From: an uncultured Porphyromonadaceae bacterium | GTDB taxonomy: Bacteria; Bacteroidota; Bacteroidia; Bacteroidales; Muribaculaceae | Assembly (NCBI GenBank): GCA_900544305.1 | Contig: UQUV01000002.1 | Span: 72,615-136,614 of the forward strand | DNA length: 64,000 nt | Direction: 5' to 3' | Shown: piece by piece, positions 45,152 through 55,318 of the stretch | Layout of the letters: each line of letters starts with the position of its first letter | Position numbering within the stretch: position 1 is the first letter of the stretch | Translations under genes and position numbers: made by a program | Notes under the pieces: model-generated | Seen by the model: the letters and a program-made list of their open reading frames with translations, nothing else | What the model was told of the DNA's origin: nothing | Databases searched by the model: none

Positions 45152-46786
45152 ATGAAGAAAACACTTGCCGCGATTGCCCTGCTGACTGCATTCTCAGCCG
45201 GAGCGCAGAACGACACCGTGCGCGTATGGAAAACACAGGTACCGCTATTGATTGAGCGCACCGACAATCCGGTGTACTACCTGAAAATCGATGCCCAGAC
45301 AGGCGACAAAATGAACGAAATCACGATGGAATGGAGCGACACGAAAGCGCTTCCATACGTCGAAAGTTTGAAACTCTACTACGGCGGCACACGCCGTACG
45401 GCCTCTATCGGCAAAAACGTGATGAAACCGCTGGAATATCTGTCGTCTACCACCAAAGGCGAAACGCTCTCCGCCGTGCCGGGCTATTCGCTGCTGAAAG
45501 CCGAAGACCGCAACGGGAAAAAGAAAGTGACGTTCCGACTGGACCAAGACCTGACGGAAGGTACGCATTTCTACTGGGTCAGCCTTGAAATGAAACCGAC
45601 GACTCCGCTCGGCACTACCCTGCACCTGAACTGCACAAGTGCGACCGTCAACGGACAGAATGCCGTGCTCCATTACGTTTCGGGAAAAGGCGCGGCGCAA
45701 CGCACTGCCGTGGGCGTGCGCAAAGCAGGCGATGACAATGTGGCGGCCTACCGTATTCCGGGAATCGTCACTACGGACCGCGGTACTCTGCTCGCCACCT
45801 ACGACGTGCGCTACAACAACAGTGCCGACCTTCAGGAACACATCGACGTGGGACTGAGCCGAAGCACCGACGGCGGGAAAACATGGGAAAAGATGCGCAT
45901 ACCGCTTGCTTTCGGCAACTACGGCGGACTGCCAGCCGCACAGAACGGCGTGGGCGACCCCTGCATTCTGTTTGACCCGACAACACGCACCACATGGATA
46001 GCAGCCGCATGGACACACGGAATGGCCGGACAACGGGCATGGAACGCCTCGAAACCAGGAATGGACATCGAACAGACAGCACAGCTCGTGCTGACAAAAA
46101 GCACGGACGACGGCAAGACCTGGTCGGAACCCATCAACATCACCTCACAGGTAAAACAACCTGAATGGCATTTCCTGCTGCAAGGTCCGGGACGCGGCAT
46201 CACAATGGAAAACGGCACACTCGTCTTCCCTATCCAGTTCATCGGCAAGGACCGCATACCGTGTGCCGGCATCATGTACAGCACTGACAAGGGAGAAACG
46301 TGGACCATCCACCGGCCGGCACGCACCAACACAACGGAAGCACAAGTAGCGGAAATCGAACCGGGAGTGCTGATGCTCAACATGCGCGACAACCGTGGCG
46401 GAAGCCGTGCCGTGTCGACCACCACAAACTTGGGAAAAACATGGGTGCAGCATTCATCCTCGCGCAACGCGCTGCAAGAGCCCGTATGCATGGCGAGTCT
46501 GCTCCATGTGAAGGCTGACGACAACACACTGAAGCGCGACATCCTGCTGTTTTCCAATCCGAATACTACGGCAAAACGCCATCACATTACCATCAAGGCA
46601 AGTCTTGACGGAGGCAAGACCTGGCACGAATCCAACCAGTTGCTTCTCGACGAAGCCATCGGCTGGGGCTACTCCTGCCTGACGATGATTGACCGCAAAA
46701 CCGTAGGTATTCTCTACGAAAGCAGTTCCGCCAACATCACCTTCCAGGCCATTCCTCTGAAAGACATCGTAAAGGATTTGAAATAA
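45152..46786 (+). CDS. Exo-alpha-sialidase (GH33), secreted
   Basis: 544 residues. Signal peptide KKTLAAIALLTAFSAGA. An N-terminal lectin-like domain (about 25-185) precedes the six-bladed propeller. YRIPGIVTTDRGTLLATYD (about 200) carries the first catalytic Arg; Asp boxes SRSTDGGKTW, TKSTDDGKTW and STDKGETW are complete, STTTNLGKTW is degenerate and KASLDGGKTW is complete. Releases terminal sialic acid from host glycans. Its position just after neuCA couples scavenging and activation genes in one operon. Confidence 0.93.
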   Translation: MKKTLAAIALLTAFSAGAQNDTVRVWKTQVPLLIERTDNPVYYLKIDAQTGDKMNEITMEWSDTKALPYVESLKLYYGGTRRTASIGKNVMKPLEYLSSTTKGETLSAVPGYSLLKAEDRNGKKKVTFRLDQDLTEGTHFYWVSLEMKPTTPLGTTLHLNCTSATVNGQNAVLHYVSGKGAAQRTAVGVRKAGDDNVAAYRIPGIVTTDRGTLLATYDVRYNNSADLQEHIDVGLSRSTDGGKTWEKMRIPLAFGNYGGLPAAQNGVGDPCILFDPTTRTTWIAAAWTHGMAGQRAWNASKPGMDIEQTAQLVLTKSTDDGKTWSEPINITSQVKQPEWHFLLQGPGRGITMENGTLVFPIQFIGKDRIPCAGIMYSTDKGETWTIHRPARTNTTEAQVAEIEPGVLMLNMRDNRGGSRAVSTTTNLGKTWVQHSSSRNALQEPVCMASLLHVKADDNTLKRDILLFSNPNTTAKRHHITIKASLDGGKTWHESNQLLLDEAIGWGYSCLTMIDRKTVGILYESSSANITFQAIPLKDIVKDLK

Positions 46787-46790
46787 CACC

Positions 46791-46828
46791 AAGCCCGCCA
46801 ACGACATCCAACGTCAAGGCGGGCTTTT
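46791..46828 (+). terminator. Terminator of the neuC-neuA-sialidase operon
   Basis: AAGCCCGCC pairs with GGCGGGCTT across an 18-nt loop, followed by TT. Confidence 0.7.
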
Positions 46829-46933
46829 ATATTCTTGACCTAACGGTACAAATTCTTCAGAAAAAGCACTCCCGTTACAGGAATTTTCCGTAACTTTATA
46901 ATCTATAATCCTCACAATTGACTCAAGCTTTTT

Positions 46934-48067
46934 ATGACTGATTTTGATGAATACATCCGACAAGGCGAACCTCACAAACGAGAGAAAGGATTGGCATGGC
47001 AGACGGCAATCGGCCTTCAGGCCGTTGACGGCTTACAACCATCCGATTATCTTATCGAAACCGCCCGTAAAGACATTGAAGGAGAAATTAATATTGATGA
47101 AGTAGAACAGCTTATAAAAAGCTACTATCAGTCAAAAGGTGTCCGCACTGAACAAGATCTGAAAAACAGAGAAGCCGACACTGCTTCTACAAATATCAGA
47201 AGAATCCTCACTGAAAAAACATTTGCATTTTCGCTTGTCGGCCTGACATCTATCCATCAGCGTATTTTCACCGGCATATATAAATTTGCCGGTAAAATCA
47301 GAGATTATAACATTACAAAAAAAGAATGGGTATTGCGTGGAGACACGGTACTATATGTTTCTGCACCCGATATTCATAAAGCTATTGAATACGATTTGGA
47401 ACAAGAGAAACGGTTTGACTACTCAACAGTGGACAGAACCGGATTTGTCAACCATATAGCAAATTTTGTTTCCGGACTTTGGCAAATTCATCCTTTTGGA
47501 GAAGGAAACACACGAACAACAGCCGTGTTCACCATAATGTATTTACGCTCGTTGGGGTTTAACGTAGAAAACGATATGTTCTATAAGCATTCCTGGTATT
47601 TCCGCAACGCACTTGTCCGTGCCAATTACCAGAATGTAAAGAACGGCATTATGCGCAACACTGAATACTTGGAGTTGTTTTTCCGCAATCTGCTGTTAGG
47701 CGAGACCAACGAATTAAAAAACCGGTACATGCTCATTAATGCTCCCGACAATTGGGAAGACAAAGAAACCCGACAAGCACCCGACAAGTACCCGACAAGC
47801 ACCCGACAAGTACCCGACAAGTTCACCTTAGAGAATGAAAACATCTCGCTGATTGTCAGAACAATGGGAAATCTCGAGTGGAAAATAAAAGATCTCATGG
47901 CCGAATTTGGATTGAAAGACCGAGAAAACTTCATGAAGCTTTATATTACTCCGGCTGTCAATGAAGGCTATGTACGCATGCTTTATCCGGAATCACCCCG
48001 ACATCCACGTCAAAAATACCTGCTGACAGCCAAAGGTCTTGCAGCCTACAACGAGATAAAAGAATAA
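46934..48067 (+). CDS. Fic-domain protein with 11-bp repeats and C-terminal helix-turn-helix-like domain
   Basis: 377 residues. Fic core about 95-245 with motif HPFGEGNTRTTA (H196-A207): the catalytic His and E are present, but T replaces the second G and A replaces the terminal Arg of HPFx[D/E]GNGRxxR, so AMP-transfer may be weak or altered. An N-terminal stretch (ARKDIEGEINIDEVEQLIKS) resembles VbhA-type inhibitory helices, with R45 where Ser/Thr is usual; this is inference. The C-terminal ~75 residues look like a winged helix (LKDRENFMKLYITPAVNEGYV). Five 11-bp repeats at 47768-47822 link the two. Confidence 0.85.
   Translation: MTDFDEYIRQGEPHKREKGLAWQTAIGLQAVDGLQPSDYLIETARKDIEGEINIDEVEQLIKSYYQSKGVRTEQDLKNREADTASTNIRRILTEKTFAFSLVGLTSIHQRIFTGIYKFAGKIRDYNITKKEWVLRGDTVLYVSAPDIHKAIEYDLEQEKRFDYSTVDRTGFVNHIANFVSGLWQIHPFGEGNTRTTAVFTIMYLRSLGFNVENDMFYKHSWYFRNALVRANYQNVKNGIMRNTEYLELFFRNLLLGETNELKNRYMLINAPDNWEDKETRQAPDKYPTSTRQVPDKFTLENENISLIVRTMGNLEWKIKDLMAEFGLKDRENFMKLYITPAVNEGYVRMLYPESPRHPRQKYLLTAKGLAAYNEIKE
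47768..47822 (+). repeat. Five tandem 11-bp units inside the Fic gene
   Basis: Units ACCCGACAAGC, ACCCGACAAGT, ACCCGACAAGC, ACCCGACAAGT, ACCCGACAAGT. All share ACCCGACAAG and alternate only at the last base. They encode the linker PDKYPTSTRQVPDK. Confidence 0.92.
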
Positions 48068-48092
48068 CAGACAGCACATCTGTATTCTTTTC

Positions 48093-48806
48093 TTAATAAA
48101 GCCAATGCAGCCAGTTCTTTTTGCGTTTTGGTGTGGCCAGTAACATAGTGTCACCGTCGCCCCGATAGTAAAGAATCGGAAGTAGTTCTACCGGTATTTC
48201 TTCGTGTACCATACAAAAGTTACATCCCGAAGCAATCATTTTATCGGCCTCCGTCATGTTGTCCGACGTGACAGGTGAGCGACGGAAAATATAATTCTGA
48301 TAAGTACGACCGTCGCAAGAGTCATAGATGTCAAAAGTCGGATACGACTCATACAACTCCCCTATATCGACATCCTTGTATGTATTCGCATCTTGCGGTA
48401 CGTAGCAATCGACACCACGACCGTTACAGTATCCGGCAATACACCTGTGGCCGGAAATGTCTTTCAATCCTTTGAATTTACGTCCTAAAATTGTCACTGT
48501 GTCATTAATGCCGTAACACTGAATATCATAGTCCGCAAGTTTCCCCGCCTTTTCCCACCAAATGCGTAATTCGTCCAACGCCTTTTGGTCTGCATTCAAA
48601 TCCGGCGCTTCACGGAGCAGCCGTTCCATAAGCGAGTCCAGCCCGTACTGACGCAAATGGTCACGATAGCACACGTTATACTCCACAGTATCTATCAAAT
48701 CGTAGTATTTAAATCCTGAACGCTGCTTCTTGAGCGTTACAACTGCCTCCTCAAGCGAGGAGAACCGATACGGCACTCTGTTCGGAACATATATTTTTGT
48801 CTTCAT
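48093..48806 (-). CDS. Hypothetical protein, no recognised family
   Basis: 237 residues, no signal peptide or membrane span. Notable segments: LWW-like WWEKAGKLADYDIQCYG, SGHRCIAGYCNGRGVDCYVPQ and a Cys/His cluster SGCNFCMVHEEI. The Met at 48806 opens the frame. Convergent with the Fic gene (25 bp apart). A toxin-related or phage-defence role is possible given the neighbour but is speculation. Confidence 0.6.
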   Translation of the reverse strand: MKTKIYVPNRVPYRFSSLEEAVVTLKKQRSGFKYYDLIDTVEYNVCYRDHLRQYGLDSLMERLLREAPDLNADQKALDELRIWWEKAGKLADYDIQCYGINDTVTILGRKFKGLKDISGHRCIAGYCNGRGVDCYVPQDANTYKDVDIGELYESYPTFDIYDSCDGRTYQNYIFRRSPVTSDNMTEADKMIASGCNFCMVHEEIPVELLPILYYRGDGDTMLLATPKRKKNWLHWLY

Positions 48807-48962
48807 GATGTTTCCCTTCTATTAATTGTTTATCTAAACTTCACCTCCAAATTTAATACATAATTCGACACAATCCTACTCGAGACAGCAATATTAACAA
48901 CAGAAAACCCCGGCAGCCATGCGGACAACCGGGGGAACAGGATATATAAAAAAATCATGAGG

Positions 48963-51276
48963 TCAGAACATCAGTTTTGCTCCTGCGAAATAGCTGCGGG
49001 GCAACGACGGGCCGTAAACATAGCCGCTGTCGCGGTTCCAGCCGGTGTCGAAGTCTTTTTGATAGGCATTGAAAATGTTTTTCACACCGGCATGCACCTG
49101 CAGCGTCATCACCTCGCAGAGGGGAATATCATAGGCCAAGCGCAGACCGAGGTCAAAGAAATCCGGTGTCTTTACGGCAATGTCATTTTCCACGCCCGAG
49201 CCTGCCACATGCTGAACAAGCATCGAGCCGGTATAGGTTCCGTTCAGCGAAGCCGTAAGCCGCTTAATCGGGCTATAGTTCAACGTTACGTAACCGTAGA
49301 AATCCGGCGTGCGGAACATACGTTTTTCCGATGCTGCCGTTTCGCTCCATTCCACGGCTTCCTTATGTTCGCTCTTCTGGTAGGTCCATCCCGTCTGCAA
49401 TTGCAAATCAGGCGTAAAGGCAATACGACCTTCAAGCGTCGCTCCGTAGACACGCGCTCCGGATGCATTGTAGCGTTCCCACACCACGTTGCTGAATTCG
49501 TCCTGCTCGCTCTTCTTGCGCAAGTCGAACACGTTGTTCAATTCCGTATAGAAACCTTCAATAAGGAAGTTAGTCATTACCGATCCGAAGTTCTGATAAA
49601 TGTCGGCCGAAAGACTGAAGCTGTTGGAACGTTCTTCACGCAAATCATCAGCCAAAACAATCACGTTGCGCTCGCCGGAAGCAATCGTAATGTGCAAGTC
49701 TTCATCGAATGCCTGCGGCGCACGGAAACCGCTGCCGTAGCTCAAACGCAAGTTGATGTTTTCCGTCGGATTATAGCGCAGGTTGGCACGCGGACTGAAA
49801 ATCACGTTTTTCACCAGATTGTGCTTGTCGACACGTGCGCCAATCAGGAAACTCCATTGCTTGTTTTTCCATTCATTCTGGAAGAAACCGCTATAATTCT
49901 GCACAATCTGGTGCGTTCTCAACTTCAAGCCAAGCGAACGGTCGTCAAGATTGTCATAGTTGAATTCCGCTCCAACCATCAAATCGGCCGGCATGAACAA
50001 CAGTTTGTCGAACGCATAGGAATAGTGTCCGCCCGCCGTTACTACGAGGTCGGTCGTCGTTCCATAGGCTTTCTCTGCTGTTGCAAGGCTTTCTTCCGAC
50101 TCGTCGCCCGAACCGCCGTAATAGCTGTCGCGGTCCGTATTCTGGAACGATGAGTAGATTTTCAGTCGTTGGCGCAGGTCGTCGGTATACCAGTCATAGC
50201 TCAAGCCTCCGCCGTTGATATAGTGTTCCGTCATTTCTGTGATGTTTGCCAAATGCGGCAGGTCACCCAGGCGATTACCGCCACGGCGTTCTTCATGGAT
50301 ACCATGGTATTCCAACGTAAATTTTGAATTGTCGTTCACGCGCAGGAATGAGCGGAGTCCCACAGTCTGGCTCTTGATTAACGGCACTTCCGTATATCCG
50401 TCGCCGTTGTGGTCATATCCTTCACGGTTGCGGTTCTGTCCGAAAACATAGGCTCCCGCCTTATTGTTGCCGCTAACGAGCGAAGCGTTCAGCATCGTCA
50501 CATTTTCAAAGCTGTTTGTACCGCCAATCGACATCAGCGAGTGGGAAACATCGGCCGTATTGCGCACCGGTGTCTTGGTGATAATGTTCACCGTTCCTCC
50601 GATGGCCGAAGCGCCGAAAAGAGCCGAGCCGCCACCGCGAACCACCTCTACCCGCTCAATCATGTTGGCAGGAATCTGTTCCAAACCGTAAACGCCCGTA
50701 AGTGAAGAGAAAATCGGACGCGAGTCCACAAGAATCTGCGAATAATGTCCGTCAAGTCCGTTGATACGCAACCTGCATGAAGCCGCAGTTCTGACAGTTG
50801 TCCTCCACGCGTACGCCCGGCTGCAACGAAAGTCCGTCAGCAAGGCAGGCCGAGCCCGAAAGTTCAAAAGCCTTTGCATCCACCACATTCACCAATGACG
50901 GCGCAAGGCGACGGTTGGTTTCGTTCTTGTTGGCCGAAACCACCACTTCATTCAGCATCAGGTTGTCGGGTTTCAAATTAAAATTCACTTCCTGTGAACT
51001 GCCTTTTTTCACATCGACAGTCACTTCTTCGGTCTGATAACCGACGTAACGCACGACAAGAACCGTCTTGCCTTCCTTCAAGTTTTTCAAGAAATAGTGG
51101 CCGGTGACATCGGTTGTCGTTCCTACCGACGAACCTTTTACCATAATTGTGACAAATGGAATGTGCTCACCGGTTTCATCGTCTACAATGTGACCGAAAA
51201 CGTGGGCATCCGTGTTGGCAAATGCTGAACCCGTCAACAGGCAGAGCATTGCAAAGAGTAGAAATAATCGCTTCAT
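48963..51276 (-). pseudogene. TonB-dependent receptor, interrupted by one frameshift
   Basis: Two overlapping frames on the minus strand form one receptor. The 5' part (51276 to about 50770) has a signal peptide (LLFAMLCLLTGSAFA), a carboxypeptidase-like domain (HVFGHIVDDETGEHIPFVTI) and plug start up to DNCQNCGFMQV. The 3' part resumes at RINGLDGHYSQILVDSRPI and continues through a full barrel to the terminal FAGAKLMF. A single extra base (the C at about 50769 on the plus strand) breaks the frame: removing it joins GFMQV to RINGLDG exactly as in related receptors. Either a sequencing error or a recent inactivation. Transports siderophore-, heme- or vitamin-like ligands in relatives. Confidence 0.88.
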
Positions 51277-51463
51277 TATGAGTTCTTTTGGTTTAACAAT
51301 TCGCATGCGAAGTTACACCCGCGAACCCGCTTCCACAATCACCATTTATTGGTATTTTCCATTAATAATACCCTCAAAAATAAACAATTTAGGTATTCCC
51401 ATCAGCTTGACAGCAGCGCAAATCCACCACAGCATTTAATGACCGATTCGGGTAAAACAGAAA

Positions 51464-51493
51464 GCGCGGAAGAAAATCACTTTTCCTCCGCGC
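51464..51493 (-). terminator. Terminator after kdtA
   Basis: GCGCGGAAGAAAA pairs with TTTTCCTCCGCGC (one mismatch) around TCAC; the minus-strand tail is U-rich. Confidence 0.7.
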
Positions 51494-51525
51494 CGTTAAT
51501 GGTTTTATATTAGCTTGAAAAAAAT

Positions 51526-52758
51526 CTATTTTTTATTGAATACGAAGTTGTAGATTCGCTCGGTTGCTCCCAGATTGCCTTCGATGTAACGTCCGGCAAT
51601 CTTGCCGCATTTTGCAAGATAAGGACGGTCGTCGAGCATCCGTGTCATAATCTGCGCGTAATCCTCACCGCTGTTGACCGAGAATGCTCCGCCAAGGGCT
51701 ATCAAGTCGCGAGCTTCCTTGAACTTGTCATATTTCGGACCGAAAACAACCGGTATGCCATACACAGCCGCCTCATTGATATTGTGAATTCCTACACCGA
51801 AACCGCCGCCCACATACGCCACCGTAGCATAGCGGTAGCTTTTCGACAACAGTCCGAAGCAGTCAATAATCAGGCAGTCGGCATCGGCAGCTTCCTCAAC
51901 GGTCGCCTTGCTGTAGCGCACAGCCAGACGTTTCAGCTTCGACAAAATACCTTCCACACGCGCTTCCGACAGTTCGTGAGGTGCAAGCACCAGCTTCATC
52001 GAAGGCGTACGGTTGAAGAACGAAATGAGAAACTCTTCGTCAGGTTCCCACGAGCTGCCGGCAATCACCGTAAACGAACCGCGGGCGAAAGTTTCCACAA
52101 TCGGAAGGTCCACCTTGTTGTCGAGAATATCGGACACGCGGTCGAAACGCGTATCGCCGAACACCTCCACATTCGTCACCCCGATAGTGGCAAGCAAATC
52201 CTTCGAATCCTTGTCCTGTACGAACAGATGCGTATAGCATTTCAGCATCTTTCGGAACATGCCTCCATAACCCTTGAAAAAGGCCTGTGTCGGTCGGAAA
52301 ATCGCAGAAATGATATAGGTCGGGATATTGCGACGGCGAAGCTCCTGCAGATAGTTGCCCCAAAATTCATATTTGACGAAAATCGCGGTTTCCACATCGA
52401 CAGCATCCAAGAAACGGCGCACATTCGACGGACAGTCAAACGGAAGATAGCAGATGACATCGGCCAACTGATAGTTCTTGCACACCTCATAGCCCGACGG
52501 CGAGAAAAAGGTAAGCAGAATCTTCTTTTCCGGATGACGGCGTTTCAGCATTTCAATCAGCGGACGCCCCTGTTCGAATTCGCCCAACGACGAGACGTGA
52601 ATCCAAACATATTTTGCATTGCGGTCGATATATTTCCCCAGTATATCAAACGTACACGCCTGTCCCGCAACCATCAGTTTCGCCTTTCTGTTGCGCACGG
52701 ACGCCACACGTACAGCCGTTGCATAGAGCGCTATCGCAGCATTATAGATGATGTTCAT
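51526..52758 (-). CDS. kdtA: 3-deoxy-D-manno-octulosonic acid (Kdo) transferase
   Basis: 410 residues, GT30. Transfers Kdo to lipid A precursor at the inner membrane (membrane-anchor N-terminus NAAIALYATAVRVASVRN). Family motifs: WIHVSSLGEFEQGRPLI, LTFFSPSGYEV, YLPFDCPSNVRRFLDAV, VIAGSSWEPDE and VAYVGGGFGVGIHNINEAAVYGIPV. It is a separate unit: a terminator lies between it and gltX. Confidence 0.95.
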   Translation of the reverse strand: MNIIYNAAIALYATAVRVASVRNRKAKLMVAGQACTFDILGKYIDRNAKYVWIHVSSLGEFEQGRPLIEMLKRRHPEKKILLTFFSPSGYEVCKNYQLADVICYLPFDCPSNVRRFLDAVDVETAIFVKYEFWGNYLQELRRRNIPTYIISAIFRPTQAFFKGYGGMFRKMLKCYTHLFVQDKDSKDLLATIGVTNVEVFGDTRFDRVSDILDNKVDLPIVETFARGSFTVIAGSSWEPDEEFLISFFNRTPSMKLVLAPHELSEARVEGILSKLKRLAVRYSKATVEEAADADCLIIDCFGLLSKSYRYATVAYVGGGFGVGIHNINEAAVYGIPVVFGPKYDKFKEARDLIALGGAFSVNSGEDYAQIMTRMLDDRPYLAKCGKIAGRYIEGNLGATERIYNFVFNKK

Positions 52759-52787
52759 TTCGCGATAATTGAATTAATATAAAAAAG

Positions 52788-52819
52788 CCTTGTGCAACGC
52801 TCTTTCAGGTTGCACAAGG
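52788..52819 (-). terminator. Terminator after gltX
   Basis: CCTTGTGCAAC pairs perfectly with GTTGCACAAGG around 10 nt, and the minus strand continues with GCTTTTTT. It stands 30 bp before the kdtA start. Confidence 0.85.
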
Positions 52820-52838
52820 ATATATTTCAATGTATGAA

Positions 52839-54362
52839 TCAGCAAGCCTTGATGTTCTCGATTCCGGCTTTGACACGTCGGATGGTTTCTTCCTTACCGA
52901 GCAGTTCTGTAATGTCGAACATGTGAGGGCCCTTACATTCGCCGACAACAGTCAGACGGAAAGCGTTCATCACATTACCCATATGATAGCCCTTGTCGGT
53001 AATCCAGCCCAACACAACAGGTTCTGCAGCTGCCGATGAAAAATCTTCAATACCTTCAAGCACACCGATAAGTTCTGTCATCAGTTCCGGCATGCCTTCT
53101 TTCCAGCGCTTGCGCACATCCTTTTCCGCATATTCCACCGGAGCTTCGAAGAAGAAGCGTGACTGTTCCCAAAGGTCGCGCACAAAGTTGATACGTCCCT
53201 TCACCAGTGACACGATACGGGTAACGGTAGCCTTGTCGGCATCGGCATGGCCGTGTTCGGCAAGAATAGGCATGAACATTTCTGCCAGTTTCTCGTCGGC
53301 CATTTCCTGCAAATATTTATGGTTGAACCATTTGCCTTTTTCGAAATCGAATTTTGCGCCGCTCTTCGAGCAGTGTTCGAAAGAGAAGAGCTGAATGAGT
53401 TCGTCCATCGACATGATTTCCTGGTCGTTGCCCGGATTCCATCCGAGGAGAGCAAGGAAGTTGATAACGGCTTCAGGCAGATAGCCGGATTCACGGTAGC
53501 CTGACGAAATTTCGCCGCTCTTCGGGTCGTGCCATTCCAACGGGAATACAGGGAAACCGAGACGGTCGCCGTCGCGCTTGCTCAGTTTGCCTTTTCCGTC
53601 CGGCTTGAGCAGCAACGGAAGATGAACGAAAGCCGGCATTGTGTCCGCCCAACCGAATGCTTCGTAAAGCAGCACGTGAAGCGGAGCTGAAGGCAACCAT
53701 TCCTCACCGCGGATCACGTGGGTGATTTCCATCAAATGGTCGTCGACGATGTTAGCCAAGTGATATGTAGGAAGGTCGTCGGCCGATTTATAGAGCACCT
53801 TATCGTCGAGAATAGACGAATTGATGACAACTTCGCCGCGAACAAGGTCGTTGACCACTACATCGCGGTTCGGTTCCACCAAGAAACGAACTACATACTT
53901 TTCACCGTTGTCAATCAATGCCTTCACTTCGTCGGCACTCATTGTCAACGAGTTGCGCATTCCGCCACGAGTCTTTGCATCGTATTGGAAATTAGCTATT
54001 TCAGAGCGTTTTGCTTCCAGTTCTTCCGGAGTGTCGAAAGCGATGTAAGCCTTGCCGTTGTCGAGCAACTGCTTCACATAAGTGCGATAGATGTCGCGGC
54101 GTTCCGACTGGCGGTAAGGACCAAAGTTTCCGCCTTCGCGTACACCTTCGTCAAATTTGATGCCCAACCAGGCGAATGCTTCGTTGATATAGTCTTCGGC
54201 TCCAGGCACAAAGCGGTTGGAGTCGGTATCTTCAATACGGAGAATGATTTCACCGCCATGACGGCGTGCAAACAAGTAGTTGAACAAAGCTGTGCGCACC
54301 CCACCAATATGCAGAGGACCAGTAGGCGACGGTGCAAAGCGTACTCTAACTTTTCTTTCCAT
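52839..54362 (-). CDS. gltX: Glutamyl-tRNA synthetase
   Basis: 507 residues. Class I aminoacyl-tRNA synthetase. HIGH-type signature [20 protein letters not shown] (HIGG) and KMSKS-type KLSKRDG near residue 260. [20 protein letters not shown] and [19 protein letters not shown] are standard. Length is normal for the Bacteroidetes enzyme. Confidence 0.98.
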   Translation of the reverse strand: MERKVRVRFAPSPTGPLHIGGVRTALFNYLFARRHGGEIILRIEDTDSNRFVPGAEDYINEAFAWLGIKFDEGVREGGNFGPYRQSERRDIYRTYVKQLLDNGKAYIAFDTPEELEAKRSEIANFQYDAKTRGGMRNSLTMSADEVKALIDNGEKYVVRFLVEPNRDVVVNDLVRGEVVINSSILDDKVLYKSADDLPTYHLANIVDDHLMEITHVIRGEEWLPSAPLHVLLYEAFGWADTMPAFVHLPLLLKPDGKGKLSKRDGDRLGFPVFPLEWHDPKSGEISSGYRESGYLPEAVINFLALLGWNPGNDQEIMSMDELIQLFSFEHCSKSGAKFDFEKGKWFNHKYLQEMADEKLAEMFMPILAEHGHADADKATVTRIVSLVKGRINFVRDLWEQSRFFFEAPVEYAEKDVRKRWKEGMPELMTELIGVLEGIEDFSSAAAEPVVLGWITDKGYHMGNVMNAFRLTVVGECKGPHMFDITELLGKEETIRRVKAGIENIKAC

Positions 54363-54478
54363 CTTTTCGATTTATTAACATATAGCACGCAAAGGTAGCA
54401 ATTATTTTTTAATTTTCTTCACTATTCCCAAGAAACTGCTTCCTAACTCCTCCATTTGCAACGATTTCTATAAAAAAC

Positions 54479-54511
54479 GCCGGCAAACTGAAAAAATAAC
54501 AGTTTGCCGGC
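54479..54511 (-). terminator. Terminator after surE
   Basis: GCCGGCAAACTG pairs perfectly with CAGTTTGCCGGC around nine A/T bases; U-run (GTTTTTTAT) on the minus strand. Confidence 0.9.
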
Positions 54512-54533
54512 GGCTCTATTTTCTATGTTCTTT

Positions 54534-55304
54534 TCACTCAAAGGGTGCCAACAAGTCAAGCGGTCCGCTAAAGTCACGGTCAGGAACAGACGGCACAATC
54601 GAGATGTAGCCTTGCGAAAGCCAATACAGGTCAGTGTCCATGCTGAACGGCTCACTGTTGACATACGTACCCGTCAGCATATAGAACATCCGCCCGAACG
54701 GGTCTTTATAGGGAGCGTATTCTTCCGTCCAGCGGCCCTTGCAGGCACGTGCCCGTTTCATTCCCTTAATGATGCCTCCCGAAGGCATATTCACATTCAG
54801 GCAAACGCCTTCCGGCAATCCTTCGCGCAACACTTTTCCCGTCAGTTCGCGCATGAAAGGCAGGCAGGCTTCGAAATCCTCCGGACGGGGAGTGTGCGAC
54901 ACCAGCGAATAGCCGATAGCCGGAACACCCTGCATACAGGCTTCGAGCGTGGCTCCCATCGTACCTGAATAGACAATGCTGTTGCCCGTATTCGCGCCAT
55001 GATTGATGCCCGAAAGAACAAGCGACGGACGGCGGGGAACAAGAGCATTCAACGCCAGTTTCACACAGTCGACCGGTGTACCGTTCAATGCCGTCATCCG
55101 GGCACCGTTGTAGTCTTCACGCTGTTTCGGGCGCAAAATCGTTTCGCAGGTAATGGATGCCGAGCCGCCGGAACGCGGACCGTCGGGCGCAACGACCATG
55201 ATGTCACCCATACCGGCAACGCTGTCCACCAGATAGCGGATACCTGCCGATGTGATGCCGTCGTCGTTGGTTATCAATATCAAAGGTTTTTCGTTTTCTG
55301 CCAT
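54534..55304 (-). CDS. surE: 5'/3'-nucleotidase SurE
   Basis: 256 residues. Metal-dependent nucleotidase: ITNDDGITSAGIRYL (NDDG metal site), VVAPDGPRSGGSASIT, LNGTPVDCVKLALNAL and SGINHGANTGNSIVYSGTMGATLEA. It starts 14 bp after the nucleotidyltransferase stop, so they are probably co-transcribed. Confidence 0.95.
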   Translation of the reverse strand: MAENEKPLILITNDDGITSAGIRYLVDSVAGMGDIMVVAPDGPRSGGSASITCETILRPKQREDYNGARMTALNGTPVDCVKLALNALVPRRPSLVLSGINHGANTGNSIVYSGTMGATLEACMQGVPAIGYSLVSHTPRPEDFEACLPFMRELTGKVLREGLPEGVCLNVNMPSGGIIKGMKRARACKGRWTEEYAPYKDPFGRMFYMLTGTYVNSEPFSMDTDLYWLSQGYISIVPSVPDRDFSGPLDLLAPFE

Positions 55305-55318
55305 CGTCGGATATGTTT

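Noticed and set aside
47768..47822. CRISPR-like array
   Set aside because: Units are 11 bp, directly adjacent with no spacers, and inside a coding frame.
48908..48934. CCCCGG/CCGGGG pair as terminator after the broken receptor
   Set aside because: Six-bp stem with a long loop and no clear U-run.
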